Assembly: GCF_003345655.1 (NCBI RefSeq)
Contig: NZ_QQOH01000001.1
Coordinates: 310,001 to 374,000, forward strand
Direction of reading: 5' to 3'
DNA length: 64,000 nucleotides
Origin: Motiliproteus coralliicola
GTDB taxonomy: Bacteria; Pseudomonadota; Gammaproteobacteria; Pseudomonadales; Balneatricaceae
Shown: positions 25,682 to 35,962 of the stretch, piece by piece
How positions within the stretch are numbered: position 1 is the first letter of the stretch
Layout of the letters: every line of letters begins with the position of its first letter
The notes under the pieces: generated by a model
The model's database searches: none
Told to the model about the DNA's origin: nothing
Seen by the model: the letters and a program-made list of their open reading frames with translations, nothing else
Made by a program: the position numbers and the translations under genes

Positions 25682-27616
25682 ATGGCCCTGTTGAGACTGA
25701 ATCAAGCGTCGCTGGCATTTGGCGATAAACCGTTGTTGGATCACGTGGACTGGGTGGTTCATCCGGGTGAGCGGATCGCGCTGATCGGTCGAAACGGCGA
25801 GGGTAAGTCGACCCTGTTGAAGGTCATTACCGGCTCGCTGTCGCTGGATTCCGGCGAGCTTTGGAAGGCGCCTGAGACGGTGATCGGAGTGTTGGAGCAA
25901 GAGCTTCCCGCCGCGGATGAGCGTCAGGTGTTTGAGGTGGTGGCCGAAGGGTTGGCCCATGTTCAGCAGCTGCGCAACGAGTACGACGAGCTGGCCGTGC
26001 AGGCCCATGACGAGGCCGGATTGCAGCGCTTGGAGCGCCTGCAGCAGCAGCTCGAAGCGGTCGACGGCTGGCATCTGGAACAGAAGGTCGAGCGGGTGTT
26101 GCTGCGTCTGGGACTGCCGGGACAGGTACAGATGCAGGAGTTGTCAGGCGGATGGCGGCGTCGGGTGGCGCTGGCCCGTGCGCTGGTGACCGAGCCCGAT
26201 ATCCTGTTGCTGGACGAGCCGACCAACCATCTGGATATCCATACCATCGGCTGGTTGGAGCAGCAGTTGCTCGAGTTTCGCGGCACCCTGATCTTTATCA
26301 CTCACGATCGTAGCTTCCTGCAGCGCTTGGCGAACCGAATCGTCGAGCTGGATCGGGGCCGGTTATTCCCGTGGGAAGGCGATTACAGCAGTTTCCTCAA
26401 ATACCGCGATCAGGTGCTGGCCGACGAGGCGCGTCAGAATGCGCTGTTCGATAAAAAGCTGGCTCAGGAGGAGGTCTGGATCCGTCAAGGGATCAAAGCC
26501 CGTCGAACCCGCAACGAAGGCCGGGTTCGGGCGTTGAAGGCGATGCGGAATGAGCGCGCCGAGCGACGCGAAAAGCAGGGCAAGGCCAGCTTCAGCGTCG
26601 AGCAGGCCCAACGAAGCGGAAAGTTGGTGGTCGATGCCGAAGCGATCCACTACAGCTACGATCGGCAGCGCATTATTAACGATTTCTCGGTACGTATCCT
26701 TCGCGGTGACCGGATCGGTCTGATCGGCCCCAACGGTGTGGGCAAGACCACCTTGCTGCGTTTGTTGTTGGGGCAGCTGCAGCCCGACGGCGGCAAATTG
26801 GATATCGGCACCAACCTGCAGGTGGCTTACTTCGATCAGCTGCGTGAACAGCTGGATCCGGAAAAAACCGTTCTCGACAATATCGCCGAGGGGCGGGAAT
26901 TCATCGAGATCAACGGCAAGCGCAAGCATCTGATCGGCTATCTGAGTGAATTTCTGTTCCCGCCGGCCCGTACCCGGGCCAAGGTGAAGTCGCTGTCCGG
27001 GGGGGAGCGTAACCGCCTGCTGCTGGCGCGTCTGTTCAGCAAGCCGGCCAATGTGCTGGTTCTCGACGAACCCACCAATGATTTGGATCTTGAAACCCTG
27101 GAGCTGCTGGAGGAGATCCTGTCCGATTTCCAAGGTACGGTGCTGCTGGTCAGCCACGACCGGGAGTTTCTCGACAATGTGGTCACCAGTACCCTGGTCT
27201 TCAGCGGTGGTGGCAAAATTCGCGAATATATCGGTGGTTATCAGGACTGGTTGCGGCAGGGCGGTGAGCTGATTCAGACCGAACTTCCCCAGGCTGCTCA
27301 GCAGAAACTCGAACAAAGTACCGGCCAGGCCGAACAGGATGGCGCGAACACGGCAGCCGAACCGACAAAAACCGAAGCCAAGCCGGCACCGGCCAAGAAG
27401 AAACTCAGTTATAAGTTGCAGCGGGAGCTGGATCAGTTGCCGGGTCAGATGGAGCAACTGGAGGCGGAACTTGAGGCCTTGCAGGAAGAGACCGGCGCGG
27501 CCGATTTCTACCAGCAGCCCCATGATAAGGTGGCGCAGCGATTGGAAGCGCTGCAAAACTGCGAGCAGGCGCTGGAGCAGGCGATGGAGCGCTGGGTCGA
27601 ACTGGAATCGATGTAG
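25682..27616 (+). CDS. uup: ABC-F family ATPase Uup
   Basis: Cytosolic ABC-F protein with two ATPase domains and no membrane part; Uup acts on ribosomes and affects precise excision of transposons in E. coli. Domain 1 has GRNGEGKST, LSGGWRRR and LLLDEPTNHLD; domain 2 has GPNGVGKTT, LSGGERNR and LVLDEPTNDLD. The C-terminal coiled-coil (about 570-640, rich in E, Q and L) is the DNA/RNA-contacting domain typical of Uup. At 644 aa the size is normal. The ribosome site is weak. Confidence 0.95.
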   Translation: MALLRLNQASLAFGDKPLLDHVDWVVHPGERIALIGRNGEGKSTLLKVITGSLSLDSGELWKAPETVIGVLEQELPAADERQVFEVVAEGLAHVQQLRNEYDELAVQAHDEAGLQRLERLQQQLEAVDGWHLEQKVERVLLRLGLPGQVQMQELSGGWRRRVALARALVTEPDILLLDEPTNHLDIHTIGWLEQQLLEFRGTLIFITHDRSFLQRLANRIVELDRGRLFPWEGDYSSFLKYRDQVLADEARQNALFDKKLAQEEVWIRQGIKARRTRNEGRVRALKAMRNERAERREKQGKASFSVEQAQRSGKLVVDAEAIHYSYDRQRIINDFSVRILRGDRIGLIGPNGVGKTTLLRLLLGQLQPDGGKLDIGTNLQVAYFDQLREQLDPEKTVLDNIAEGREFIEINGKRKHLIGYLSEFLFPPARTRAKVKSLSGGERNRLLLARLFSKPANVLVLDEPTNDLDLETLELLEEILSDFQGTVLLVSHDREFLDNVVTSTLVFSGGGKIREYIGGYQDWLRQGGELIQTELPQAAQQKLEQSTGQAEQDGANTAAEPTKTEAKPAPAKKKLSYKLQRELDQLPGQMEQLEAELEALQEETGAADFYQQPHDKVAQRLEALQNCEQALEQAMERWVELESM

Positions 27617-27626
27617 TAACGCCAAC

Positions 27627-27664
27627 GCGCCGGGACGGCTTGTCGCTGCCGGTCCTGGCGCTTT
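27627..27664 (+). terminator. Likely terminator of uup
   Basis: GCGCCGGGAC pairs with GTCCTGGCGC (one wobble) 10 bp after the stop; only three T follow, so its strength is uncertain. Confidence 0.5.
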
Positions 27665-27739
27665 AGCAACAGGCTTGGAATCCCAATGCCTGTTCTTGAT
27701 TATCGCTTGCCGTTCCGATGGCCGGAGGCGGGCTCGTTA

Positions 27740-28180
27740 TCAGGCCGATGATTCCTGTACCCGCACTGCCAGCACATCGCACTTGGCGCCATGGAGGACG
27801 CCATTGGCGGTCGATCCCAACAGCAGCGACAGGCCATGCCGACCATGACTGCCGACGATGATCAGATCGGCACCGATCTCTTTGGCGACCCGATGGATCT
27901 CACTCTCGGTATGTCCGGATACCACGTGCAGTTGTGCGACCGGAACGCCCAGGTTGTCGGCGAAGGTTTCCAGCCGCTGTTGGGCATGCTCGTCGAGCTG
28001 TTCCTGGATGGTCGAAAGATCCATCGGTACATCGCCACCGTAAGCGAAGCTTAACGGCTCGATTACGTGGATCATGCTGAGTTGAGTCTCGCCCTGTTGG
28101 GCCATCGCCACCGCTTTGTCAGCCACCTGCCCGGATTCTTCGGTCAGATCGATCGCCAGCAGGATATGTTGATAGGCCAT
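27740..28180 (-). CDS. Universal stress protein, UspA family
   Basis: A 146-aa UspA-like protein with the nucleotide-binding signature GSHGRHGLSLLLGSTANGV near the C-terminus and the N-terminal strand ILLAIDLTEES. Usp proteins help survival in growth arrest and low-energy states, and several are under Anr control in pseudomonads; no FNR box is visible here. I start it at the ATG at 28178-28180, preceded by GGGAG, rather than the longer open frame to 28405. Confidence 0.92.
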   Translation of the reverse strand: MAYQHILLAIDLTEESGQVADKAVAMAQQGETQLSMIHVIEPLSFAYGGDVPMDLSTIQEQLDEHAQQRLETFADNLGVPVAQLHVVSGHTESEIHRVAKEIGADLIIVGSHGRHGLSLLLGSTANGVLHGAKCDVLAVRVQESSA

Positions 28181-28423
28181 GGTTGATCTCCCATTGCTTT
28201 TCTCTCCCCTTAGCTTAACCCGGATTTTTGACGAAGGCGCTGAAAATCTTGATGAATTTCCTGATTTTTCTGTTCGAATCAGGACACTTTGAGAGTGGCA
28301 TGGCAGCCGTTGGGGCTGAGGTTTCAAATTATCCCTTTTACACGGAATATGAGAGCAATCTGCGAACCTTTCCGGCTTAATCCGGGTTAACATAGCCGCT
28401 TCCAAATAAGAGGCGCCACCTGG

Positions 28424-28921
28424 ATGAACTGGATTGTTATCACACTGATTTTTTTGGCAATCATCGGCTCAATGATGTGGATGAAGCCGTCACCACGCCA
28501 ACGCATGCAAGCGGACTTGCGGCAGCAGGCGATGCGGCTGGGCTTTCAGGTTCAGATCAGTCGCCTGACGCTACCACGGGCGTTGGGTGAGGCGTTTGGC
28601 GAGGAGCGTAACTGTGTCGCCTATCGGTTGCCACGCTTGGCCAGGGAGCAGGGCAAACCACCCGAGTGGCAGGTGTTCAGGTTGGAATCCCATGCCAATG
28701 TCGGACTGCCCGAGGGCTGGAGTTGGGCCAAGGGGGAGGGCTACCAGAGTGATCAGGAGCTGGCTCGTATTGCGGACCTGATCGGTTCGTTGCCGGAGAC
28801 CGTCTACGGCATCGAGTCGACCCCGGTATCGGTATCGATCTATTGGGACGAGCTGGGCACGCTGGAAACCATCGAGCAGTTGAAGCTGCAGATGGACCAG
28901 CTATTGACCCCGTCGAATTAA
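28424..28921 (+). CDS. Unknown membrane-anchored protein
   Basis: A 165-aa protein starting with one hydrophobic helix (WIVITLIFLAIIGSMMWM), then a cytoplasmic or periplasmic soluble domain with SWAKGEGYQSDQELARIA and YWDELGTLETIEQLKLQMDQL at the end. I know no family for it. AGAGG lies upstream of the ATG. The next gene (DUF1653) follows by 12 bp, so the two are probably co-transcribed. Confidence 0.78.
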   Translation: MNWIVITLIFLAIIGSMMWMKPSPRQRMQADLRQQAMRLGFQVQISRLTLPRALGEAFGEERNCVAYRLPRLAREQGKPPEWQVFRLESHANVGLPEGWSWAKGEGYQSDQELARIADLIGSLPETVYGIESTPVSVSIYWDELGTLETIEQLKLQMDQLLTPSN

Positions 28922-28933
28922 CAGAGAGCAATT

Positions 28934-29179
28934 ATGAGCACAGTTTCCGCCCCGTTGCCGGGGCTTTATCGACACTATAAGGGCAACGAATACCGGGTGA
29001 TAGGTACCGCAATCCATTCAGAAACCGAAGAGCTGTTGGTGGTCTACCAACCCCAGTACGGTGAGGGTAAGCTTTGGGTCAGACCGCTGGAGATGTTTGT
29101 CGGGACGGTCATCAACAACGGAGCCGAGCAGCCCCGCTTCGAGCTGATCGAGGCCGACCAAAACGGAGCCGAACTCTAA
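28934..29179 (+). CDS. DUF1653 domain protein
   Basis: An 81-aa protein built almost wholly of the DUF1653 pattern: GLYRHYKGNEYRVIGTAIHS, then LLVVYQPQYG and LWVRPLEMF. The fold is a small beta-barrel; its function is unknown, though it is often fused to or found beside nucleic-acid or nucleotide enzymes. It follows the 28424 gene by 12 bp. Confidence 0.88.
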   Translation: MSTVSAPLPGLYRHYKGNEYRVIGTAIHSETEELLVVYQPQYGEGKLWVRPLEMFVGTVINNGAEQPRFELIEADQNGAEL

Positions 29180-29186
29180 CCGGCAA

Positions 29187-29873
29187 CTACTCGTTCTTAT
29201 CCTGCTGACGTGCCTGGGTGCCGAACGGTAATGCTTGCGCAATCAGCTCGTTGACCTGTTCCAGCAACTCGCGGCGCTGTGGATTCTGATGGTGCAGCCG
29301 GGAGATAAAACTCTTGGCCTGCTTGAAGTGGGTAGTAGCCACCGCGGGTTTATCGGATTCCAGTAGCCGTTTGCCAATTCCCAGGTGGGTATCGATTTCG
29401 ATCTGGTAATCAAACCGTTGCAGTTCGCCACTGAGCTCATCACACTGCAGTGAAGACAGGGCGCCGATACTGCGGCGATGGTTGGCAAAGCGGATCGCGA
29501 AGCGGATGGCAGCGTGAGCCTGCTTCATCGCCCGTTCATTCTCAAGATTGAGGCTGCCGCTGTCGCCGACGATGGTATCGGACTGGCTGCGCAGTTGCTC
29601 CAGCATTCCTGCCTCGGGTTTGATGCGACTGATCTGTTCCAGCAGGCGAACCACTTCCTGATTCAGCAGTTCCCGGGCGGGCTTGGGGCAGTCGATCTGG
29701 TTCAAGACCGCCAGTGCTTCCAGTACTTTCTCGGCTTCCAAACGAAGCTGCTTCAGCTTAAGTGCGCGCTGTAAGGCACGCTCTTGACGCCGATACACCA
29801 GATAATTTGCCAGCAGAGCCACCAATAAAATGGCGACCAGGACAACAACCAGCAGTGGTGCATTTTCCAACAA
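29187..29873 (-). CDS. Unknown single-pass membrane protein with coiled coil
   Basis: A 228-aa protein: one N-terminal helix (APLLVVVLVAILLVALLANYLVY), then a basic stretch and a long helical region rich in L, E, Q and R (about 30-110) that should form a coiled coil. The C-terminal half is helical and resembles a TPR-like layout (GKRLLESDKPAVATTHFKQA). No family recognised. The start is TTG at 29871-29873 or the adjacent TTG, with GGAAGG upstream. It converges with the DUF1653 gene. Confidence 0.72.
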   Translation of the reverse strand: MLENAPLLVVVLVAILLVALLANYLVYRRQERALQRALKLKQLRLEAEKVLEALAVLNQIDCPKPARELLNQEVVRLLEQISRIKPEAGMLEQLRSQSDTIVGDSGSLNLENERAMKQAHAAIRFAIRFANHRRSIGALSSLQCDELSGELQRFDYQIEIDTHLGIGKRLLESDKPAVATTHFKQAKSFISRLHHQNPQRRELLEQVNELIAQALPFGTQARQQDKNE

Positions 29874-30175
29874 AATAACCTTCCGTTATCGACAGCTGAA
29901 GAAAGAGCGCTCATGGTACTGAAAATGCCTGAGCAGCACTACGAAAAACCGAGTTATCGGGGCTGAGAAGGTTCGCCTAAGGGGTCTGAATGGCTTGAAT
30001 TCTTTGGTTCAGAACCAATGGATGCTTGACCGGCGTCGGTGCAAGCCTTATATATGACGCTCCTCAGACCCGGCTAGGGTTGTCGGAACCGGCTCGGCGG
30101 CGTTAGCGCCATTGATTTTTCATTACCGCCCCCGGTAACCGACTCAAAAATATAGGTATCAGGCTTTTATTGTTC
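29874..30175. other. Intergenic region upstream of topA
   Basis: About 300 bp between two divergent genes. It holds the topA promoter (separate entry) and a long topA leader of about 110 nt. I see no further gene. Confidence 0.6.
30026..30054 (+). promoter_or_regulatory. Sigma-70 promoter of topA
   Basis: TTGACC (30026-30031) and TATATA (30049-30054) are separated by an ideal 17 bp. Transcription would start around 30061, giving a leader of about 115 nt before the topA ATG. Confidence 0.65.
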
Positions 30176-32818
30176 ATGGGTAAGTCGTTAGTAATCGTCG
30201 AGTCACCGGCCAAGGCCAAGACAATCAACAAGTATCTGGGCAAGGATTTCGTCGTTAAATCCAGTGTCGGTCATATTCGTGATCTCCCCACCAGTGGAGG
30301 GGGACGTTCGACAGTTGACCCGAAAGCCCGGGCCAAGGCGGCAGCCGAAACCCGCAAACTGTCACCCGAGCAGCGAGTTATCCATAAAAAGAAGAAGGCC
30401 CGCGAGCAGTTGGTGGGCCGTATGGGCGTCGACCCGGAAAAGGGTTGGAATCCCCGTTACGAAGTCCTGCCCGGCAAAGAGAAGGTGGTCGATGAGCTGA
30501 AGCGGCTGGCCAAGAATTCTGATCAGATCTATCTCGCAACCGATTTGGACCGCGAGGGGGAAGCGATCGCCTGGCACCTGCTGGAAGCGATTGGCGGCGA
30601 TCACGATCGTTACAAGCGGGTGGTGTTCAACGAAATTACCAAGAAAGCGATTACCGAGGCGTTCGAGACTCCCGGTGAGCTGGATATGGACCGGGTTAAT
30701 GCCCAGCAGGCCCGTCGTTTCCTCGATCGCGTGGTTGGTTACATGGTGTCGCCGCTGCTGTGGGCCAAAGTGGCCAGGGGGCTGTCGGCGGGTCGGGTAC
30801 AGTCGGTCGCGGTCCGTCTGGTGGTTGAGCGCGAGCAGGAGATTCGCGCCTTCGTGCCGGAGGAGTACTGGGAAGTCGATGCGCTGGTCAACACCGCTGA
30901 CAAACAGCCGGTTGCCCTAGAGGTCAGTAAGCACCGCGGTGCCAACTTCCGTCCCGGTAATAAGGCGGACACCGATGCCGCGTTGGCGGAACTGACTGCC
31001 GGCAGCTACCAGGTCAGCGCTCGCGAAGACAAGCCGACCCAGAGCAAGCCTTCGGCTCCCTATATTACCTCGACCCTGCAGCAAGCCGCCAGTACGCGCC
31101 TGGGCTTTGGGGTCAAGAAGACCATGATGCTGGCCCAGCGACTCTATGAAGCCGGTCACATCACCTATATGCGTACCGACTCGACCAACCTGAGTGCCGA
31201 AGCGGTACAGAGCTGTCGCGATTTCATTCTTGATCGCTACGGCAAAGATTATCTGCCCGAAGCCCCTCGCTCCTACAGCTCCAAAGAGGGGGCCCAGGAG
31301 GCTCACGAAGCGATCCGTCCGTCTGATGTGAATATCAGTGGTTCGACCCTGAAGGACATGGAGCGCGATGCTCAGCGTCTTTATGAGTTGATCTGGCGCC
31401 AGTTTGTCGCCTGTCAGATGCCCAATGCACGTTTTATCAGCACCCGGATCAAGGTCAGCTGCGGTGATTACGAACTGCGTACCCGCGGTCGGATCATGCA
31501 GTTTGACGGTTTCCTGAAAGCCCAGCCTTCGGCCGGTAAGAAGGATGAGGATGTGATCCTGCCGGATCTGCAGCAAGGCGATCCGCTGACGTTGGAAAAA
31601 CTCGAGCCGGCCCAGCACTTTACCAAGCCGGCGCCGCGCTTTAGCGAAGCCGCGTTGGTCAAAGAGCTGGAGAAGCGGGGTATCGGCCGTCCGTCGACCT
31701 ACGCATCGATCATCTCGACGATTCAGGATCGTGGTTACGTCAAACTGGAAAACCGTCGCTTCTACGCCGAGAAGATGGGCGATATCGTTACCGATCGACT
31801 GGTCGGCAGTTTCTCCGATCTGATGGACTACGGCTTTACCGCCAAAATGGAGGAGGCGCTGGACGACGTGGCCAATGGCCATGCCGACTGGAAGAACCTG
31901 CTCGACGACTTCTACCGGGATTTCAACGGCAAGTTGGAGAAGGCCGAGTCGGACGAAGGCGGAATGGCGCCGAACAGTCCCACCGAGACCGACATCCCGT
32001 GCCCGAAGTGCGAACGCCCGATGATGATTCGTACCGCCAGCACCGGCGTTTTTCTGGGCTGTTCCGGCTACAGCCTGCCGCCTAAGGAACGTTGCAAGGG
32101 TACCCTGAATCTGGTCCATGGGGACGAGGTGATCAGCGTCGACGCCGACGATGAAGCCGAATCGCGTCAGCTGCTGAAGAAGCACCGCTGCAGCAAGTGC
32201 GGCACCGCCATGGACAGCTACCTGATCGACGAAACCCGCAAGTTGCACGTGTGCGGTAACAACCCGGCCTGTTCCGGCTTTGAAGTCGAACAAGGACAGT
32301 ACAAGATCAAGGGCTACGACGGCCCGGTGATCGAGTGCGATAAGTGCGGCGCCGACATGCAGCTTAAGACCGGCCGGTTCGGTAAATACTTCGGCTGTAC
32401 TTCCGAGAGCTGCAAGAACACCCGCAAGCTGCTGCGTAATGGTGAAGCCGCTCCGCCCAAGATGGATCCGGTCCCGATGCCGGAGCTGCCCTGCGCCAAG
32501 GTCGAGGATCACTACATTCTGCGCGATGGGGCCTCGGGTCTGTTCCTGGCCGCGAGCCAGTTCCCACGTAACCGCGAGACCCGGGCGCCGCTGATCAGCG
32601 AGCTGATTCCGCATCAGAAGGCGATTGATCCGAAGTACCACTACCTGATGCAGGCGCCTCAGGCTGATCCGGATGGTGAACCGGCGGTGGTGCGCTACAG
32701 TCGCAAGACCAAAGAACAGTATGTGATGTCAGAGGTAAACGGCAAGGCCACCGGCTGGCGTGCCTATTACCGTGACGGGCGCTGGGTCGAAGAAGACAAG
32801 CGCAAAAAGAAAAAGTAA
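30176..32818 (+). CDS. topA: DNA topoisomerase I
   Basis: Type IA topoisomerase that relaxes negative supercoils. The 880-aa protein has the N-terminal TOPRIM domain ([17 protein letters not shown], then [12 protein letters not shown]), the catalytic tyrosine in [12 protein letters not shown] (about 326) and a C-terminal region with several zinc-binding CxxC pairs (for example [16 protein letters not shown] and CDKCGADM). I start at the ATG at 30176; a TTG two codons upstream is in frame. A family partner (DUF6586) follows by 22 bp, as in pseudomonads. Confidence 0.97.
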   Translation: MGKSLVIVESPAKAKTINKYLGKDFVVKSSVGHIRDLPTSGGGRSTVDPKARAKAAAETRKLSPEQRVIHKKKKAREQLVGRMGVDPEKGWNPRYEVLPGKEKVVDELKRLAKNSDQIYLATDLDREGEAIAWHLLEAIGGDHDRYKRVVFNEITKKAITEAFETPGELDMDRVNAQQARRFLDRVVGYMVSPLLWAKVARGLSAGRVQSVAVRLVVEREQEIRAFVPEEYWEVDALVNTADKQPVALEVSKHRGANFRPGNKADTDAALAELTAGSYQVSAREDKPTQSKPSAPYITSTLQQAASTRLGFGVKKTMMLAQRLYEAGHITYMRTDSTNLSAEAVQSCRDFILDRYGKDYLPEAPRSYSSKEGAQEAHEAIRPSDVNISGSTLKDMERDAQRLYELIWRQFVACQMPNARFISTRIKVSCGDYELRTRGRIMQFDGFLKAQPSAGKKDEDVILPDLQQGDPLTLEKLEPAQHFTKPAPRFSEAALVKELEKRGIGRPSTYASIISTIQDRGYVKLENRRFYAEKMGDIVTDRLVGSFSDLMDYGFTAKMEEALDDVANGHADWKNLLDDFYRDFNGKLEKAESDEGGMAPNSPTETDIPCPKCERPMMIRTASTGVFLGCSGYSLPPKERCKGTLNLVHGDEVISVDADDEAESRQLLKKHRCSKCGTAMDSYLIDETRKLHVCGNNPACSGFEVEQGQYKIKGYDGPVIECDKCGADMQLKTGRFGKYFGCTSESCKNTRKLLRNGEAAPPKMDPVPMPELPCAKVEDHYILRDGASGLFLAASQFPRNRETRAPLISELIPHQKAIDPKYHYLMQAPQADPDGEPAVVRYSRKTKEQYVMSEVNGKATGWRAYYRDGRWVEEDKRKKKK

Positions 32819-32840
32819 GCCAGGACGGCAGGAGTCCACC

Positions 32841-33365
32841 ATGTCCAATATCTACATCGCGCGCACCAATCAGAAGCTACTGTTTGCCAAGGTGCATCTG
32901 GACCAACTCAAGCAGTCGGCAGAATCCACCGGCTGGAACAAGCATGCACAGATCGAGTCCTACGAGGAGTCGATTCTGTTCCATCTGGTGTCGGCCTATA
33001 GCGCCTACCTGCGCGAGATCGCCGAAGTTTACCGTCTTGACCCGCTGAAGATCTCCACCCGTGACGAGCTGCTGGAGCAACTGGAACAGAACGGTATGGA
33101 AGCGCCTGAAGCGAAAGAGCTGACCGAGCTGGCCGGACGTGACAGCTGGCTGTCGCAAACCCTCAAGGCCTACCGCGCCTGTTGGGTGGCGCAGGACCGG
33201 GAGCAGGCCAACCAGTCTGACCATGCCAGCCTGTCCGAAATACAGGTGGTTCAGGTCAATCCGGACCATTCAAAGGATGGCGAAGTGATCGAGCAGCTGG
33301 AAGGTTGGCTCAACAGCCTACGCGAGCTGATTGACCGCCAGCGCGAAAGCCTGAAGGAGTGGTAA
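32841..33365 (+). CDS. DUF6586-type protein downstream of topA
   Basis: A 174-aa, mostly helical, acidic protein starting MSNIYIARTNQKLLFAKVHL. It resembles the small uncharacterised protein that follows topA in Pseudomonas and relatives (DUF6586). No catalytic motif is seen. The ATG has GGAGTCCACC directly upstream, and a terminator follows the stop, so it closes the topA transcript. Function unknown. Confidence 0.8.
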   Translation: MSNIYIARTNQKLLFAKVHLDQLKQSAESTGWNKHAQIESYEESILFHLVSAYSAYLREIAEVYRLDPLKISTRDELLEQLEQNGMEAPEAKELTELAGRDSWLSQTLKAYRACWVAQDREQANQSDHASLSEIQVVQVNPDHSKDGEVIEQLEGWLNSLRELIDRQRESLKEW

Positions 33366-33395
33366 CCGCGCCCTGGTAACCCCGACTCTATCCAA

Positions 33396-33418
33396 GCCCG
33401 CCCCGTGCGGGCTTTTTT
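33396..33418 (+). terminator. Terminator of topA transcript
   Basis: GCCCGC and GCGGGC pair around a 5-nt loop followed by six T. Confidence 0.88.
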
Positions 33419-33516
33419 GTGTCTGTCACACGGCAGGTGTTCTGCCGGTACAAATAGGGTCTGCAGTCCCTGGCTGTCGTCAGGAGCTGCGCTAAGAGTG
33501 GGTTTGCACAGAGAAA

Positions 33517-33544
33517 CAAAAAAGCCCCGCAGGTGCGGGGCTTT
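33517..33544 (-). terminator. Terminator of nhaB
   Basis: AAGCCCCGC and GCGGGGCTT form a perfect stem; on the minus strand a TTTTTTG run follows. It lies about 40 bp beyond the nhaB stop. Confidence 0.85.
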
Positions 33545-33584
33545 GTGATTCTGGCGCCGACTCGATGAGCCTGCGTTCAGAGGC

Positions 33585-35096
33585 TTAGACGAAAGCCATC
33601 ACCGTCAGCAGGCCGACGACGCTCAGTACGATGGTGTACGGCAGGGCCATGATCACCATCCGCATGTAGGACAGGCGTACCAGCGGGGCAATCGCCGAGG
33701 TCAGCAGGAACAGGAAGGCAGCTTGACCGTTCGGAGTCGCAACAGACGGCAGGTTGGTACCGGTGTTGATCGCGATCGCCAGGGCTTCGAAGTGCTCCCG
33801 GGTGATGGTGCCCGCAGCGTGGGCAGCGGCGACTTCGTTGATGTAGACGGTGGCAACGAACACGTTATCACTGATCGCAGACAGGATACCGTTGGCAATG
33901 AAGAACATCGCCGGCTGTACGCCTATATCCATTGCCAGTACCGACTCGATGATTGGCTGGAACAGATGCTGGTCGTGGATAACCGAGACCACGGCGAAGA
34001 ATACAACCAGCAGTGCGGTAAAGGGCAGCGCCTCTTCAAACGCTTTGCCGATCTGGTGCTCTTCGGTGATGCCGTTAAAGCTGGTGGCCAGGATGATAAC
34101 CGCCAGGCCGATAAAGCCCACTTCGGCCAGGTGGAAGGCTAGGCCGATCACCAGTATTGCGGCACAGAAGAACTGGACGTAAAGCTGTGCGCGGTCACGC
34201 TTGGTCAGCTTGGCTTCCTGCGCTTCATCGAAGTCTTTCAGGATATTGAACACGTTTTCCGGAATCTGGGCGCCGTAGCCGAACAGCTTTTTCTTTTCAA
34301 CGACGACCACGGTGAGCAGGCCACAGATCAGTACCGGGATGGAGATCGGTGCCACGTTGACGAAGAAGTCGATGAAGTTCCAGCCCATTTTGGCGCCGAT
34401 CAACAGGTTTTGTGGCTCACCGACCAGGGTGGCTACACCACCCAGCGCGGTACCGACGGCACCGTGCATCAGCAGGCTGCGCAGGAAGGCGCGGAAATCA
34501 TCCAGTTCCTGACGGTGATCGGCGTGCAGGTGATCATCCTTGGAGTGGTCATGCTTGTGGCTCTTGTCGTGGTCTTGGCCGTGGGAAGCGACCTTGTGGT
34601 AGACCGCATAGAAGCCAACACCGGCACTGATCAGTACCGCAGTAACGGTCAGGGCGTCGAGGAAGGCAGACAGGATCGCCGCCATAAAGGAGAACAGCAG
34701 TGACAGTTTGATCTTGTCGCGCACCTTGATCAGGATCTTGGTGAAGACGTAAAGCAGCATCCCTTTCAGGAAGTAGATACCGGCGACCATGAACATCAGC
34801 AGCAGGATAACCGGCAGGTTCTGCTCCACTTCATGTAGCAGGGTATGGGGATTGGTCAATCCGATCAGCAGTGCTTCGATCGCTAACAGACCACCGGGTT
34901 GCAGCGGGTAGCACTTGAGTGCCATCGCCAGGGTGAAAATGAATTCGAAGATCAGGATCCAGCCGGTCGCAACAGGACCAACGACCAGTAGCAGAATCGG
35001 GTTGATAACCAAGAAGGCGAGAATAGCCTGCTTGTACCACATCGGCGAATTTCCAAGGAAATTTCGCACGAAGGCTTGTAAATAAGTGCCTTTCAT
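33585..35096 (-). CDS. nhaB: Na+/H+ antiporter NhaB
   Basis: Inner-membrane sodium-proton antiporter of 503 aa for sodium extrusion and pH control. Family blocks: [18 protein letters not shown] at the N-terminus, [32 protein letters not shown] and [14 protein letters not shown] hydrophilic loop at 167-194 carries nine histidines (H167, H172, H176, H180, H182, H184, H189, H191, H194), more than I recall in E. coli NhaB, and could bind metal or sense pH. The long leader is highly structured. Fits a marine, sodium-rich habitat. Confidence 0.96.
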   Translation of the reverse strand: MKGTYLQAFVRNFLGNSPMWYKQAILAFLVINPILLLVVGPVATGWILIFEFIFTLAMALKCYPLQPGGLLAIEALLIGLTNPHTLLHEVEQNLPVILLLMFMVAGIYFLKGMLLYVFTKILIKVRDKIKLSLLFSFMAAILSAFLDALTVTAVLISAGVGFYAVYHKVASHGQDHDKSHKHDHSKDDHLHADHRQELDDFRAFLRSLLMHGAVGTALGGVATLVGEPQNLLIGAKMGWNFIDFFVNVAPISIPVLICGLLTVVVVEKKKLFGYGAQIPENVFNILKDFDEAQEAKLTKRDRAQLYVQFFCAAILVIGLAFHLAEVGFIGLAVIILATSFNGITEEHQIGKAFEEALPFTALLVVFFAVVSVIHDQHLFQPIIESVLAMDIGVQPAMFFIANGILSAISDNVFVATVYINEVAAAHAAGTITREHFEALAIAINTGTNLPSVATPNGQAAFLFLLTSAIAPLVRLSYMRMVIMALPYTIVLSVVGLLTVMAFV

Positions 35097-35461
35097 TCTT
35101 GCTTCCTACACCATTGTGAGTGAGAGGGTAGCGACGACCAAACGGCCAACACGAGGGCGCAGACGATGATTCGCATCCGGGATCATCGGTGCGTCAGGCG
35201 ACGTTCAGAGGTTGCTGCGTTGTTGTCGTAGGCCGACCATTCAGGGTGGGCGCAGGCCGGCATCCAAGTTGCCGAAGCGCCCAATTTGGCGGCGCCACAT
35301 CATAACAATTTTCGCAACTGCGAAGGAACTTAAAAACCTGATTTAGGTCCAGAAATACGACTAATTCAGGGGTGAATTTTTGCCGTTGCGCTGAGGGTTG
35401 TTGCGTTATCACAATCGATGACTAATCTTACCCATAGAGGCCGTTATTGCGGGAGATTCGG
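35097..35461. other. Intergenic region between nhaB and the macro-domain gene
   Basis: About 365 bp between divergent genes. Its left two-thirds would be the nhaB leader and contain strong stem-loops (separate entry); the right part is AT-rich and should hold both promoters. No gene seen. Confidence 0.6.
35164..35283 (-). promoter_or_regulatory. Structured nhaB leader, candidate cation-responsive RNA
   Basis: Read on the minus strand, TGGGCGC (35283-35277) pairs with GCGCCCA (35253-35247). Enclosed is a second stem, CGGC with GCCG, around a 9-nt loop. Further toward nhaB a 7-bp stem, CGATGAT with ATCATCG (35188-35164), encloses 11 nt. The ATG is about 70 nt beyond. Antiporter leaders are known to host Na+ and Li+ riboswitch classes; I cannot assign this one to a class. 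Confidence 0.45.
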
Positions 35462-35962
35462 ATGCAGATAGAGGTGGTGGAAGCTGACATTACCCGACTC
35501 GATGTGGATGCGATCGTTAATGCAGCCAACAACAGTTTGCTCGGTGGTGGTGGTGTTGATGGGACGATCCATCGAGCGGCGGGACCTGAACTGTTGACCG
35601 AATGTCGAACCCTCGGTGGCTGTCCTACCGGAGAGGCGAAAATCAGCGCCGGTTATCGTCTCCCTGCCAAGTATGTGATCCATACCGTCGGACCGGTTTG
35701 GCACGGCGGCCGGCAGAGCGAACCCGAACTGCTGGCGCGTTGTTATCAGAACAGCTTGGCATTGGCGGCTGAGCATGGGATCGGATCGGTGGCATTTCCG
35801 GCGATCAGTTGCGGCGTTTACGGCTATCCGCTGGAGCAGGCAGTGAGCATCGCCGTCAAAACTGTCAGGCGTGCCGCACCGGCTTCGTTGGAACGGGTGA
35901 TTTTTTGTTGCTTCAACGATGAGTTGGCTCAGCTGTACCGTCGGGCGCTGGAGCAAGATTAA
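35462..35962 (+). CDS. Macro-domain ADP-ribose hydrolase, YmdB-like
   Basis: A 166-aa macro domain protein that probably removes ADP-ribose from proteins or hydrolyses O-acetyl-ADP-ribose. Motifs: [19 protein letters not shown] (ADP-ribose pocket), CPTGEAKIS and [14 protein letters not shown]. The [10 protein letters not shown] layout is of the MacroD/YmdB type. I start at the ATG at 35462, which has GGGAG upstream, rather than a TTG 15 bp earlier. It is convergent with zapE, whose stop overlaps its own by 4 bp. Confidence 0.93.
   Translation: MQIEVVEADITRLDVDAIVNAANNSLLGGGGVDGTIHRAAGPELLTECRTLGGCPTGEAKISAGYRLPAKYVIHTVGPVWHGGRQSEPELLARCYQNSLALAAEHGIGSVAFPAISCGVYGYPLEQAVSIAVKTVRRAAPASLERVIFCCFNDELAQLYRRALEQD

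Noticed and set aside
26363-27625. 420-codon frame opposite uup
   Set aside because: uup has two complete ATPase domains; the opposite frame has no recognisable domain.
30917-32641. 574-codon antisense frame opposite topA
   Set aside because: Shadow of the biased codons of topA; no motif or ribosome site.
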